Of a stretch of DNA of 64,000 nucleotides, positions 1-7,812 are shown piece after piece. Position numbers and translations under genes: made by a program. Origin of the DNA: Cumulibacter soli (GTDB taxonomy: Bacteria > Actinomycetota > Actinomycetes > Mycobacteriales > Antricoccaceae); assembly GCF_004382795.1 (NCBI RefSeq), contig NZ_SMSG01000001.1, positions 186,001 to 250,000 of the forward strand. The letters run 5' to 3'. The notes beneath the pieces were generated by a model. The model saw only the letters and a list, made by a program, of their open reading frames with translations, ran no database searches and was not told where the DNA came from. How positions within the stretch are numbered: the first letter of the stretch is position 1; each line of letters starts with the position of its first letter.

Positions 1-65
1 AAGCGTTGACGAGTCGCCCGCGGAACGAGCGCGGCCCGACGTACCGCATCACGCGGCAAACCGCT

Positions 66-923
66 TCACCTGTCGGCCTCGCACCCCGCCTTTGCCGCTA
101 CCGCGGTCATCCATTCGGCTAGGTCGGCGGCGAGCGCAGCGGGGGCGTCAAGCTGAATGAGATGCCCGGCGCCGGGGATCATCGTGATCGACGAGTGAGG
201 TATCGCTGCGTGTAGCCGCTGCGCGCGATCTGGAGGGACCCAGGCGTCTTCCTCGCCCCACACGATGTGCACGGGTTCGACGATGCTCGCGTATAGCTGC
301 TCAATCTCCGTGGTGAACCGTTCGTCCGCTTGCGCGATCTGGCGATAGAACGCGCCCTGACCAGACTCGGTCAACCAAGGCTCGGCGAGCATCCGCAGGT
401 CTTCGGGACGCAACCCACCGTAACTGGCGCCGCGGATATACGCTTCGAGCGCGCCGCGGTGCACAGCAGGCGGAAGCTGTTCGAAGACCGACGCGTGCGC
501 CTTCACGAGATTGAAGTAGGGCGATCCCCACGGAGCAAGCGCTACGACATCAACGAGGCACAACGATGCATACATCGCTCCGTGAAGTAGACGCGATCGA
601 AGTGCTACCGCACCGCCGAAGTCGTGAGCAATCACGTGCGGCCGCGCGAGACCCCAATGCTCCAAGAGATCCGCGAACAGTTGGCCCTGCGTACCGAGGT
701 CGACGCCATGAGAGGGCTCCTTTGACGACATCCCGTATCCAGGCATGTCCCAGAGGTAGACGGTGAACCGATGCGCCAACGCGTCCGCGATCGGCCGCCA
801 CAGGCGCGAAGACCACGGCGTTCCGTGCAGAAAGACAAGCGCTGGTCCTGAACCGTGAGCATCCCACCGCACGGTACGTCCACGCCAAGAAAACTCCTGA
901 CTCAGGTGCGTCGGAACCATCAC
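66..923 (-). CDS. Alpha/beta-fold hydrolase, aspartate-nucleophile type
   Basis: The 285-residue product has a complete alpha/beta hydrolase fold. An oxyanion-hole motif HGTPW lies near residue 33, the nucleophile elbow is AHDFGG with Asp101, the acid is probably Asp226 in GEEDAWVPP, and the base is His254 in GAGHL. An Asp nucleophile in an HDFGG setting is typical of epoxide hydrolases and haloalkane dehalogenases rather than serine esterases, so hydrolysis through a covalent ester intermediate is inferred; the substrate is unknown. There is no signal peptide, so it is probably cytoplasmic. It sits alone on the minus strand, and the 65 bases downstream hold no recognisable gene. Confidence 0.9.
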   Translation of the reverse strand: MMVPTHLSQEFSWRGRTVRWDAHGSGPALVFLHGTPWSSRLWRPIADALAHRFTVYLWDMPGYGMSSKEPSHGVDLGTQGQLFADLLEHWGLARPHVIAHDFGGAVALRSRLLHGAMYASLCLVDVVALAPWGSPYFNLVKAHASVFEQLPPAVHRGALEAYIRGASYGGLRPEDLRMLAEPWLTESGQGAFYRQIAQADERFTTEIEQLYASIVEPVHIVWGEEDAWVPPDRAQRLHAAIPHSSITMIPGAGHLIQLDAPAALAADLAEWMTAVAAKAGCEADR

Positions 924-941
924 TCAAGCCTAACTACCCGC

Positions 942-1652
942 TCAGCCGACCCGGCGTGAGCCCGATGCGAATCCCAGCCATGTGTGTCGGTTGTTCCACC
1001 AGCACCATCCGAGTTTCGGGGCTCCCTTTCGATCGCGGCCATCGCGACCGGTGCCGTTTGAAATCCACAGTGCGGGCGTGCGCGAGTCGAATCCGTTCGA
1101 CTTCGGCCGACGCGAGCCGATCATCATGTAGCAGGCATTGCGGTCTATGACCTCAGGCGCCTGCAACGCCCAATGCACGCCCTCGCCGATCGTGAACGGC
1201 GTTCGCGCGTCTCGGGTCAGTGCTTCCTGAGCCTCGGCCGGAGACCAGTTACGCATGCCATCGCCACGACGCGGGTCCTCGATCGCATACACAAGCGTAC
1301 TCGGGACTGCCGCTTCGGCCGTCGGCAAGAAATCGTCGACGTCCTGCATGTCGACCACGATGAACCCGTTCCTCTCCTGACCACCGGAAGTGCGCCTCAC
1401 ATGCGGAATGAGCGTCCGCACCGGCAGGACATGTTCCGCTACAACGAGCAGTGCGCCGGCAGCGGCTCGCTGCTCCAACTCGGCCGCAGCATGCCGCAAC
1501 TCCTCGATGGTGAGCATGCCGCCATCGTCATTCAAAACTCCGGTCGCGATCAACAGTTCGGCCTGCGCCGTCAGCAGCGGCAACCCGGGCACGCAGTCAT
1601 CCAGTTTCACTTCTGGGGTTCCAGCGCCGTCCGACACCTTCGCATCGCTCAC
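942..1652 (-). CDS. DUF5701-like conserved protein
   Basis: The 236-residue product starts at a GTG preceded by a GAGGAG ribosome binding site. The C-terminal half carries runs resembling the actinobacterial DUF5701 family: GEGVHWALQ near residue 155, ALWISNGTGRDGRDRKGAPK near 195, then GWCWWNNRHTWLGFA. There is no membrane segment or signal peptide. The function of the family is not known to me and no catalytic residues are evident. The family assignment comes from remembered motifs and needs a profile search. The gene stands between a hydrolase on the same strand and a divergent DUF1801 gene. Confidence 0.8.
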   Translation of the reverse strand: MSDAKVSDGAGTPEVKLDDCVPGLPLLTAQAELLIATGVLNDDGGMLTIEELRHAAAELEQRAAAGALLVVAEHVLPVRTLIPHVRRTSGGQERNGFIVVDMQDVDDFLPTAEAAVPSTLVYAIEDPRRGDGMRNWSPAEAQEALTRDARTPFTIGEGVHWALQAPEVIDRNACYMMIGSRRPKSNGFDSRTPALWISNGTGRDGRDRKGAPKLGWCWWNNRHTWLGFASGSRRVG

Positions 1653-1807
1653 GTGATCTCCTCGCTGATCGCGGCCAAGGCTGGCCCAACAGCAACAGGC
1701 TCTCGATTATTCCGCCAAAGCGCCGAACCACGGTCCACGACATGACTCTGGCGACCAACGTGCGAGTCACAGTTAGAGTTCACTCACCCGAGCGGAAGGC
1801 ATGAGAC

Positions 1808-2164
1808 ATGGCGACGATTACCGATCACGACTCCTATATTGCTGCTGCGCCCGAGGCATTCCAGCCGGTTCTCAACCACTTGCGTGGCGTCTTGCGCGAC
1901 GCCCTCCCGGACGCCGAGGAGATGACGGCGTACGACATGCCGGGGTTCAGGGTGCGAGGCACGGTCGTCGCGAGTTACGCGGCCTTCACCAAACAGGTCG
2001 GCCTGTACGTGCTGGCCCCTGCGATCGCGGAGCATGCCGAGCGGATCGCGTCTTTAGGCTTCCGGGCGAGCAAGACCGGAATCACCTTCACGCCACGCAA
2101 CCCGATCCCCGACGATCTCGTAACGCAACTTGCACGAACATCGCTCGAGCACGTCGACGGTTAA
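1808..2164 (+). CDS. DUF1801 (YdhG-like) small protein
   Basis: The 118-residue protein matches the DUF1801 / YdhG fold, whose distant relatives include frataxin-like iron chaperones. The family pattern is clear: an N-terminal helix ending in LRGVLRDALPDAEE, then MTAYDMPGFR near residue 41, a strand with YAAFTKQVGLYV, and a C-terminal segment GFRASKTGITFTPRNPIP. Length is typical for the family. It is a single gene with no obvious partner. An iron-related role is a family-level suggestion only. Confidence 0.85.
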   Translation: MATITDHDSYIAAAPEAFQPVLNHLRGVLRDALPDAEEMTAYDMPGFRVRGTVVASYAAFTKQVGLYVLAPAIAEHAERIASLGFRASKTGITFTPRNPIPDDLVTQLARTSLEHVDG

Positions 2165-2416
2165 ACAACCGCTGCGGGGTTCGCATGGCATTCGCCGACA
2201 GACATAACCAACGAGGTCGGTGCCGCCGCAGGACTCATGCACGTAGATCCCGCAGGCATCCGGCGTATATATGGAGAGTGAGACCGAATCGTCGATCTGC
2301 CATGACTTGAAACGCATGCTCATCGTGGTCTATCCCCCACTCATTCCACAGCACCCAACACGCCAAGCATCCACGCGTCCTTCTTTAGCTAAGGATCCAG
2401 GTGGCACGATCGGGAC

Positions 2417-3016
2417 ATGAGCAGTTCTCTGACAACGGCGGACGACCTCGTTGTTGCGTTGCGAGACATCGCCGACGCTGACGAGGCAGCTAAGATCCGA
2501 CGCCGAGTAGCGGACGATGAGCCCGTCATCGGCGTCCGAATGGGCCCGCTGTTCGAAATCTCGAAGCAAGCCATCGACCTCCCGGCAGAAGAACTCGAGC
2601 GACTCTTCACGCACCCCGCATACGAACCACGGCTTGCGGCGTTCTGCATTCTCGACTTCCGCGCGCGACGACGTCTCGGCGACGACGAGCGCAAGGACCT
2701 TGCACAGGCCTATCTCGACCACCACGACGCCATCACCACGTGGGACATGGTCGACCGAGCCGCACCGCGTGTGCTCGGGTGGCCGATCCTCATCGGCATC
2801 GTTCAAGCCTCGGTCCTCGAGGATCTCGCACGATCTGACGACCCGCTTCGGCGGCGGTCAGCGATCACTGCACCGTTGTGGTTCATCAAGAAGGGCACCG
2901 ATGCCGACATCGCTTCTGGCCTCGCCATCGCAGATGCCCTCTCGCAGGATGAGCACCCGCGTGTGACCGCAGCCGTCAAGATCTACCGCAAGCATGCATC
3001 GCGTCCCCGTCGATAA
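2417..3016 (+). CDS. DNA alkylation repair protein, AlkD-like HEAT repeats, short C terminus
   Basis: The 199-residue all-helical protein resembles AlkD-type DNA glycosylases, which remove 3- and 7-alkylpurines without base flipping. The segment TTWDMVDRAAP places Trp109 and Asp113 exactly where AlkD has its DNA-contacting Trp and Asp, followed by an Arg-rich helix (RRRSAI, residues 145-150). AlkD is about 235 residues; this one stops after DEHPRVTAAVKIYRKHA, where AlkD has another key Trp and two more helices. It may be a shortened family member or a truncated gene. A cupin-like relic on the other strand begins just downstream. Confidence 0.75.
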   Translation: MSSSLTTADDLVVALRDIADADEAAKIRRRVADDEPVIGVRMGPLFEISKQAIDLPAEELERLFTHPAYEPRLAAFCILDFRARRRLGDDERKDLAQAYLDHHDAITTWDMVDRAAPRVLGWPILIGIVQASVLEDLARSDDPLRRRSAITAPLWFIKKGTDADIASGLAIADALSQDEHPRVTAAVKIYRKHASRPRR

Positions 3017-3061
3017 GTCGCGCCAGTCATCGCTCGTCCACACGACTAGACCGCGTGCGGC

Positions 3062-3181
3062 GCGCCACGAATGCGGCACGCCATGTGGCGAATAGACGAA
3101 ACAGCCCGGCGCTTCAGCAAACGCCTCCGCCTTGGCTGCAACCCCGCTCTGCGAGGCCCGACCGCGTTCCAGCAGCGGCAA
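3062..3181 (-). pseudogene. Cupin-fold gene remnant
   Basis: The minus strand encodes a short stretch, EAFAEAPGCFVYSPHGVPHSW, that closely resembles the second metal-binding motif of cupin proteins (a Gly turn, a strand, then PxGxPH). No barrel continues upstream or downstream in this frame; the frame runs on antisense through the AlkD-like gene and loses similarity. I read it as the surviving fragment of a decayed cupin gene. A chance similarity is possible because only about 20 residues support it. Confidence 0.4.
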
Positions 3182-3201
3182 TCTCTGTACCGCACGCGAG
3201 A

Positions 3202-3612
3202 TCAGCGCTCAAGAGGCACGAGAGCTGAGGCCGCGTCGTCCGGCGGGAGAAGCAGGTGCGCGACGCGCCAGCGCTCGTCGTCGTCTTCGTCGTCCTCGTA
3301 AAGGTCCGTGAGCAGGTCCCGCACTAGCTCGGCGAATGACGCGAACACCGCATGCGGCTCGTCGCACTCGGCGGACCACATGACGAATCTGCCCTCCCCG
3401 GCGAAGGCGTGCGTCGTGCCGCACGACCACAGTGGGACGAGATCCTCGGTCGTACTGCTCATCACGGCCTCGGCGGGCTCTGGCCATACGGCGTCCGCGC
3501 GCGAGAACAACGCCGGACTCACCGACTCGCCACCGTCTGCCGCTATGCGTGCGACCACGTCCGGCAATCCGCGCGCGCGGATCCGTACGGCGAGATCGGC
3601 TTCCGGCATCAT
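3202..3612 (-). CDS. Hypothetical protein, possible immunity-like or SMI1-like
   Basis: A 136-residue soluble protein that I do not recognise confidently. The start ATGATG follows a GGAAG ribosome binding site. The middle has LVPLWSCGTTHAFAGEGRFVMWS, and the C-terminal part has an aromatic/acidic helix SFAELVRDLLTDLYEDDEDDDE. This layout is reminiscent of SMI1/KNR4-like regulatory or immunity proteins, but no toxin lies nearby. Cytoplasmic location is inferred from the absence of a signal peptide. It is followed downstream by the cupin remnant and preceded by about 180 bases without a gene. Confidence 0.7.
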   Translation of the reverse strand: MMPEADLAVRIRARGLPDVVARIAADGGESVSPALFSRADAVWPEPAEAVMSSTTEDLVPLWSCGTTHAFAGEGRFVMWSAECDEPHAVFASFAELVRDLLTDLYEDDEDDDERWRVAHLLLPPDDAASALVPLER

Positions 3613-3793
3613 CGACTTCCTTTCGATGGCATTTCGTCGGTTCGGACAGGTGCCCGCCGAGATCCTCTGCGTTGGGCCATCTTCACTGGTCTAGGGTGCG
3701 TGGCCACCCGCGACCTGCAGAGTTGGCCGGGTGATCCATCTGGTTCGGTGCGACGCCAGGGAAGCGAGCTGCGCGGGGCGATGGTCATGGTCG

Positions 3794-4450
3794 TCAGGGA
3801 TCGGCGCGCACCTGGAAGGGGATGCCGCGGCGCTCGGATTCCTGCTGTAACGACCTCGCCGAATTCGCGAAGCCGGGACCATCGATGATGGCGCCGAGGA
3901 TCATGCGCACGAGGCCGGTGCCCGGCTCCTGGCCAGGCTCGACGATCGCCCTGGCCTTGCCGAGCGTGCTAGCGAGTGCCTCACGATCGCGCACGTGCAC
4001 GTGGATTTCGCGCTCGCCGTCGCCAACGCCGCCGCTTGCCATCGCACGTTCGATGCCGCGCTCCACCGCGACGTTCACGCCACCGGCATGCGAGATCGAC
4101 GAGCCGGTCTCGACCGCGACCCGCGTGACCTGGTGCCACGGGATGTGCACGTCGGTCTGCCACGTGAATCCCTCGTCGTCGACGACGAGGACGGGCGCCG
4201 CCTTGCCAAGCAGGACCTTGGTGTTAGTCCAGATCACGGCGAGCGAGATAACGACGCCCAACAGCCCGAGCAGGGCGACCACGCCGCAGATGATGCTGCC
4301 CACGACGTCGCCACCGAACATGAGGCTGACACAGAACGCACCGAGCGCCGCGCTCACGATCAAAAGCAGCACCCACACCACGAGCTGCTTGGCGGCGCGG
4401 CTGCGCGCATGGCAGATAACCAGGGTCGGAGGCCTCAGGACCGGTTTCAC
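3794..4450 (-). CDS. Membrane protein with PH-like domain (STM3941-like)
   Basis: The chosen GTG start overlaps the stop of the upstream 556-residue gene by the tetranucleotide GTGA, indicating translational coupling; longer reads in this frame would run into that gene. The 218-residue product has two hydrophobic helices (around residues 22-45 and 50-75), then a strand-rich cytoplasmic domain with VVDDEGFTWQTDVHIPWHQV, typical of bacterial PH-like domains of the STM3941 type. Residues 120-140 are Gly/Ala rich. The function is unknown; the coupled neighbour suggests a joint role. Confidence 0.75.
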   Translation of the reverse strand: MKPVLRPPTLVICHARSRAAKQLVVWVLLLIVSAALGAFCVSLMFGGDVVGSIICGVVALLGLLGVVISLAVIWTNTKVLLGKAAPVLVVDDEGFTWQTDVHIPWHQVTRVAVETGSSISHAGGVNVAVERGIERAMASGGVGDGEREIHVHVRDREALASTLGKARAIVEPGQEPGTGLVRMILGAIIDGPGFANSARSLQQESERRGIPFQVRADP

Positions 4451-6117
4451 TGGATCGTCTGACGGAGGAACTCTAGGGCCGACTCCCGATCCGCGAAGGT
4501 GCCGAGGCACTCGAAGGAGTTGCTCCGCTCACCACGCCAGTCGACGCTGTATCCGTCGCCATCAAACCGCAGCGCCACGTCCACATCACCTCGGGCGGTG
4601 AACTGGACGCCGTCGGGTCCTCCGGTTGGCAGCAACTCCCAGCCCCACCCAGCGGCCAGTCTGATGAATTCACCGTCGACGAGGTGAACGGCGGCGGGTT
4701 CGGCGAGCAGATCGAGTACGTCGTCCCGCTTTCCGAGGTGCTCCCCCGTTCCGAGGTACGCGGCCGTCACGACCTCGAGCGGAACGTCTCTCAATCGGGC
4801 CAGTTTCTGCTCGTCGTTGAGGCCTCGAAATCCATAACGCAGCGTGCCCGGTATCCAGGGCAGGCGGTCGGCAAGGGCTGCGACGAGCACGCGGCAGGCA
4901 TCCTCGAACGACACGTCGGCGACAAGTGTCCGGCCCTCGAGCAGCGGAAGAATCGACGGATGCTGAAGGGTGTACCGCCCGCCATCGCCAGTAATCCGAT
5001 AGGCCATGTCGCCGCTGGACGCCACGAACGCCTCGGCACTCAAGGAATCTGGTTCCCGACCGACGATGCGCACGAAATCCTGCACCGCCGGCGGCAGCGA
5101 CGCGAACGCGACAGGTCGTGGACCGTTCATGCGCGGTCCAGCAGAGTTGCCGGGGTCGACTCGGTCCGCCTCAGCGACCTTGGCCGCCAACCAGGCAGGC
5201 ACGGCGTCGCGAGGGAAGCGCTCGAGGTCGTCTCGGAACATGGCGGGCGCGACCGGCGACGGGAAGGCAGGCTCGCCGTCAAAGTCGAACTGCGCTGCCA
5301 CGCCGCCAGACCGCTCCGCCCGCAGCTCCATCGTGAACCATGTACCTCCCCCGTCGACCGCCATCGCCTCACGGAGCTCGCGAGCGAGCGCGACGGCGTC
5401 CTCGTTGGGGAACTCGGCAAGCTCGGAGCCATCCGAGAGCGTGAACGTCGTGGTTGCCGTGCGCACGCCGGTCAGCTGCCCGGTCACGAACACCACGCGC
5501 TCCCAGTCGAACGGCGCCTCGCTAGCAACCGCCTCGGCGATGCGCTGCTGCAGGCTGGCCTGGCGCATGGGTGCAGGCAGCGGGCCGTCCTCGGGCGTAA
5601 CCGGCTCCTGTCGAAGCTCGTCCCAAGCGCCCCACTCGGGCACCGCACGATACAGCGGCTCAGGGTCGAACTCCCGCTTCGCCCGAGTCACGTCGTCCGA
5701 TCCCCGCTCGACGATCGACATCGTGCCCGTGCCGTCCTGGTTGTTCCTGAACGTCGTCGTCGAAAGCGGCTGCGCCAGCGTTAGCGAGATGATCTCGTCC
5801 GCAGGCGGCCACTCTTCCAAGGCGACCTGCTTGAGGAAGAGTCGCCCTCCGACGTTGCTCCACATGCCAGTGGCCACGACGAGCCCGGGCGGGATCTGCT
5901 CGAATACCGCGAACGAGGGCTCCTTCGCGGTCGTGACCACGATGAAATAGGGCACGATGCCCATCGCCTTGTCGACCGGCGGCACGACGGTCAACTCGGC
6001 CGACGGATCGTGGTATCGACGCCGGGCCTCGTCCTCGTCGATCCACGTGTACTTCGGGTCAGGGACCGCGTCTTGGGTCAAGTTGCTGAATCGGCCGCAG
6101 AAGCGCCACTCGACCAT
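4447..6117 (-). CDS. Large multidomain protein of unknown function with immunity-like domain
   Basis: A 556-residue soluble protein that I cannot name. Three parts can be seen: an N-terminal region (1-150); a central region around residues 210-320 with GTWFTMELRAERSGG, FDFDGEPAF and DLERFPRDAVPAWL, which resembles the YezG/DUF600-type immunity domain found in actinobacterial polymorphic-toxin loci; and a C-terminal region with WGWELLPTGG and a final strand-helix pair. No toxin gene is adjacent. It is translationally coupled to the downstream PH-like membrane protein. Domain names are inference from remembered motifs; HHpred on the three parts would decide. Confidence 0.75.
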   Translation of the reverse strand: MVEWRFCGRFSNLTQDAVPDPKYTWIDEDEARRRYHDPSAELTVVPPVDKAMGIVPYFIVVTTAKEPSFAVFEQIPPGLVVATGMWSNVGGRLFLKQVALEEWPPADEIISLTLAQPLSTTTFRNNQDGTGTMSIVERGSDDVTRAKREFDPEPLYRAVPEWGAWDELRQEPVTPEDGPLPAPMRQASLQQRIAEAVASEAPFDWERVVFVTGQLTGVRTATTTFTLSDGSELAEFPNEDAVALARELREAMAVDGGGTWFTMELRAERSGGVAAQFDFDGEPAFPSPVAPAMFRDDLERFPRDAVPAWLAAKVAEADRVDPGNSAGPRMNGPRPVAFASLPPAVQDFVRIVGREPDSLSAEAFVASSGDMAYRITGDGGRYTLQHPSILPLLEGRTLVADVSFEDACRVLVAALADRLPWIPGTLRYGFRGLNDEQKLARLRDVPLEVVTAAYLGTGEHLGKRDDVLDLLAEPAAVHLVDGEFIRLAAGWGWELLPTGGPDGVQFTARGDVDVALRFDGDGYSVDWRGERSNSFECLGTFADRESALEFLRQTIQ

Positions 6118-6172
6118 CGACTCACTCCCTCATGAACGCTCGTCGTTCCGTCCGCTCGAACCTCGCCACATT

Positions 6173-6514
6173 CTATGAGCCCCGGCGAACGAGCGTCCCA
6201 GGCCGGGCCGCTCGAAGCTGAAGGAAAGCAGTGCAAGAACGCCGACTCGCGAGGCCGTCGCAGGTGAGATGACGGCCGGATGCACGGTCATCGCCTGCCC
6301 GCAGCCCTGCGATACGAGCGGCGCTCGCGGCGACGCGCACGATACGCCCGACCTGGCTGGCTTGTGCGATCGGATGCAGGAATGCAGCAGATGCTGTCTC
6401 CTCGACGAACCAGGCAACCACGCGCAATTCGTCCAGAGTCGATTCGAAGTCACCCGACACGGCGGTCACGTGTTCGAACACCCTTGACACGCCCCGCGGC
6501 TCCGGCACGATCAC
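6173..6514 (-). CDS. Possible third gene of the higBA locus (doubtful)
   Basis: A GTG start overlaps the higA stop by GTGA, an arrangement usual for coupled genes. The first 75 or so residues look like genuine protein (VFEHVTAVSGDF, DELRVVAWFVEETASAAFLHP) with high third-position G+C. The last 35 are Arg-rich and look out of frame, so the gene may be frameshifted or spurious. I recognise no family. If real, it would be a small cytoplasmic accessory protein of the antitoxin operon. Confidence 0.35.
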   Translation of the reverse strand: MIVPEPRGVSRVFEHVTAVSGDFESTLDELRVVAWFVEETASAAFLHPIAQASQVGRIVRVAASAARIAGLRAGDDRASGRHLTCDGLASRRSCTAFLQLRAARPGTLVRRGS

Positions 6515-6831
6515 GCGGTCGCCAGCGGCTCGATTGCGTCAACTCGCTCACGCAGGGCCGGCCGCTCGATCCGCAGTTCGTAGTTCGACTGCAAGTTCAT
6601 CCAGAACTCCTCGGACGTCCCGAAGTAGCGAGCCAGACGGATCGCCGTATCAGCGGTGATCCCCCGCTTGCCGTGCACGATCTCGTTGATGCGCCGCGGC
6701 GGCACACCGATCGACACGGCGAGCTTGTTCTGCGTGATCCCGAAGCCCTCGATGAAATCCTCCATCAAGATCTCTCCCGGATGGATCGGCTCGATCAGGT
6801 CACTCTCAGTGGTAGTCGACGAGTTCGACAT
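6511..6831 (-). CDS. higA: HigA-family antitoxin, HTH
   Basis: This 106-residue XRE-type protein starts MSNSS at an ATG preceded by GGAGG seven bases upstream; an earlier in-frame ATG at 6846 lacks that site. The HigA signature is clear: PIHPGEILMEDF at residues 14-25, the helix-turn-helix ITQNKLAVSIGVPPRRINEIV, then GKRGITADTAIRLARYFG and FWMNLQSNYEL. HigA binds and neutralises the HigB mRNA interferase and represses their promoter. The gene overlaps the 3' end of the ancestral higB frame by 26 bases. The antitoxin is intact although the toxin gene is broken. Confidence 0.93.
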   Translation of the reverse strand: MSNSSTTTESDLIEPIHPGEILMEDFIEGFGITQNKLAVSIGVPPRRINEIVHGKRGITADTAIRLARYFGTSEEFWMNLQSNYELRIERPALRERVDAIEPLATA

Positions 6832-7085
6832 CGTCTGCACCTCCATCTCTCCAGACGAAGCAGAGTCGCCACTGCGCGTTCACGCGATGCTGTGCTGGCC
6901 GCGACGATCGCCGACCAGACGCTCCAGGCGGTTCGCGGGCGGGATCCGGAGGTCCTCGACATCTCTCGCGGCATGGATCAACTCGAGCTTCCGCAAGGTC
7001 GCTCGCTGCACGGTGCGATCAACGCGCTTGACGTACTGCTCATGCCAGATGCGCTCGTGTTCCTGCTCCCGAACGATCTGATCAC
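6806..7085 (-). pseudogene. higB: higB toxin gene with two frameshifts
   Basis: Read through two one-base losses, this segment encodes a full RelE/HigB toxin. From GTG at 7085 comes VIRSFGSRNT; the frame shifts at about 7055-7060 to ERIWHEQYVKRVDR, RKLELIHAA, DLRIPPANRLERLVGDRRGQHSI; it shifts again at about 6880-6886 to RVNAQWRLCFVWRDGG and ends ADDVELVDYH with a stop at 6806. In the DNA as given, the middle frame stops at 6880, before the conserved QWRLCFVW segment, so active toxin is unlikely. Either the toxin gene has decayed or the sequence contains two errors. Confidence 0.85.
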
Positions 7086-7223
7086 GAGCACAGTGTATGA
7101 CGGAGTCCGTCAATAACGTTCGACGTTAAACCGAAATTCCACCATGTTCCGTCACCTAACAACCGCTACGCAAGGGACCACGGGTCCGCGACAGGCCGCG
7201 CCGGACCGCGCCGATTCCGCAAG

Positions 7224-7241
7224 ATAGACGTATACGTCTAT
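7224..7241. promoter_or_regulatory. Perfect 18-bp palindrome, probable PadR operator
   Basis: The sequence ATAGACGTATACGTCTAT is a perfect inverted repeat ending 10 bases before the GTG start of the padR-like gene. PadR proteins bind such palindromes in their own promoters, so autoregulation is inferred. The ATG at 7240 lies inside the palindrome, which argues against its use as the start. Confidence 0.6.
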
Positions 7242-7251
7242 GATTCATAGC

Positions 7252-7812
7252 GTGCCCACGAACGCTCTCCACAACAAATTGACGTTGCCCATGCTGGGCC
7301 TCCTCCTCGAGCAGGCCGACCATGCGTACGGGCTCACGTCGCGCCTCAACGACCGCTACCGACACCTGAGTGCCTCCCGAAGCAGCATCACGACCCTCGC
7401 CAAGTCGCTGGCCGCCGCCGAACTGGTCAAGCCTCGCGCACCCGAACGCCTGGGGAACCGCCCACCGAGGACGATCTACGACCTCACCGAGGCTGGCATC
7501 GAACACATGCGGCAACGCGTCGATCAAACAATTCGAATCGCGCCCGCCATGGATGTCGACTTCGTCACCGCGCTCGCATACATCGGCCTCCTGAGCAGGA
7601 AGCGAGCTGCGGAGGTCCTGGAAGCGAGAACCCGTCAGATCAGGCAGGAGATTGATGGTCTCAGTGACATCCCCACCGGCCTCGCTGAGCTCAAGATGAT
7701 CGAGGTCGACTACTGGCTGCGCATGCTCACCTCGGAAGCCGCCTGGCTCAAGCAACTCCGCGAACGGATTGAGTCTGGACACATCGATTGGATCGGAGGC
7801 ACACCGAAATGA
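7252..7812 (+). CDS. PadR family transcriptional regulator
   Basis: The 186-residue product (GTG start; an in-frame ATG at 7240 sits inside the operator-like palindrome) has an N-terminal winged helix: LTLPMLGLLLEQADHAYGLTSRL, then SSITTLAKSLAAAELV and the wing PPRTIYDLTEAG. A helical dimerisation domain follows from about residue 95, with the QIRQEIDGL and EVDYWLRMLTSEAAWLKQLRERI helices usual for PadR regulators. The stop overlaps the start of the following TIM-barrel gene by ATGA, so the regulator probably controls its own operon. The ligand is unknown. Confidence 0.88.
   Translation: MPTNALHNKLTLPMLGLLLEQADHAYGLTSRLNDRYRHLSASRSSITTLAKSLAAAELVKPRAPERLGNRPPRTIYDLTEAGIEHMRQRVDQTIRIAPAMDVDFVTALAYIGLLSRKRAAEVLEARTRQIRQEIDGLSDIPTGLAELKMIEVDYWLRMLTSEAAWLKQLRERIESGHIDWIGGTPK

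Noticed and set aside
1-65. Possible end of a gene at the window edge
   Set aside because: Only 65 bases are available and no frame shows recognisable coding sequence.
2054-2323. Minus-strand frame containing IYTPDACGIYVHES, faintly like a GIY-YIG nuclease start
   Set aside because: Too short, no second motif, and half of it overlaps the DUF1801 gene; chance similarity is more likely.
7240-7251. ATG start for the PadR gene at 7240
   Set aside because: The codon lies inside the 18-bp palindrome and gives a leader MIHS not typical of the family; GTG 7252 is preferred.
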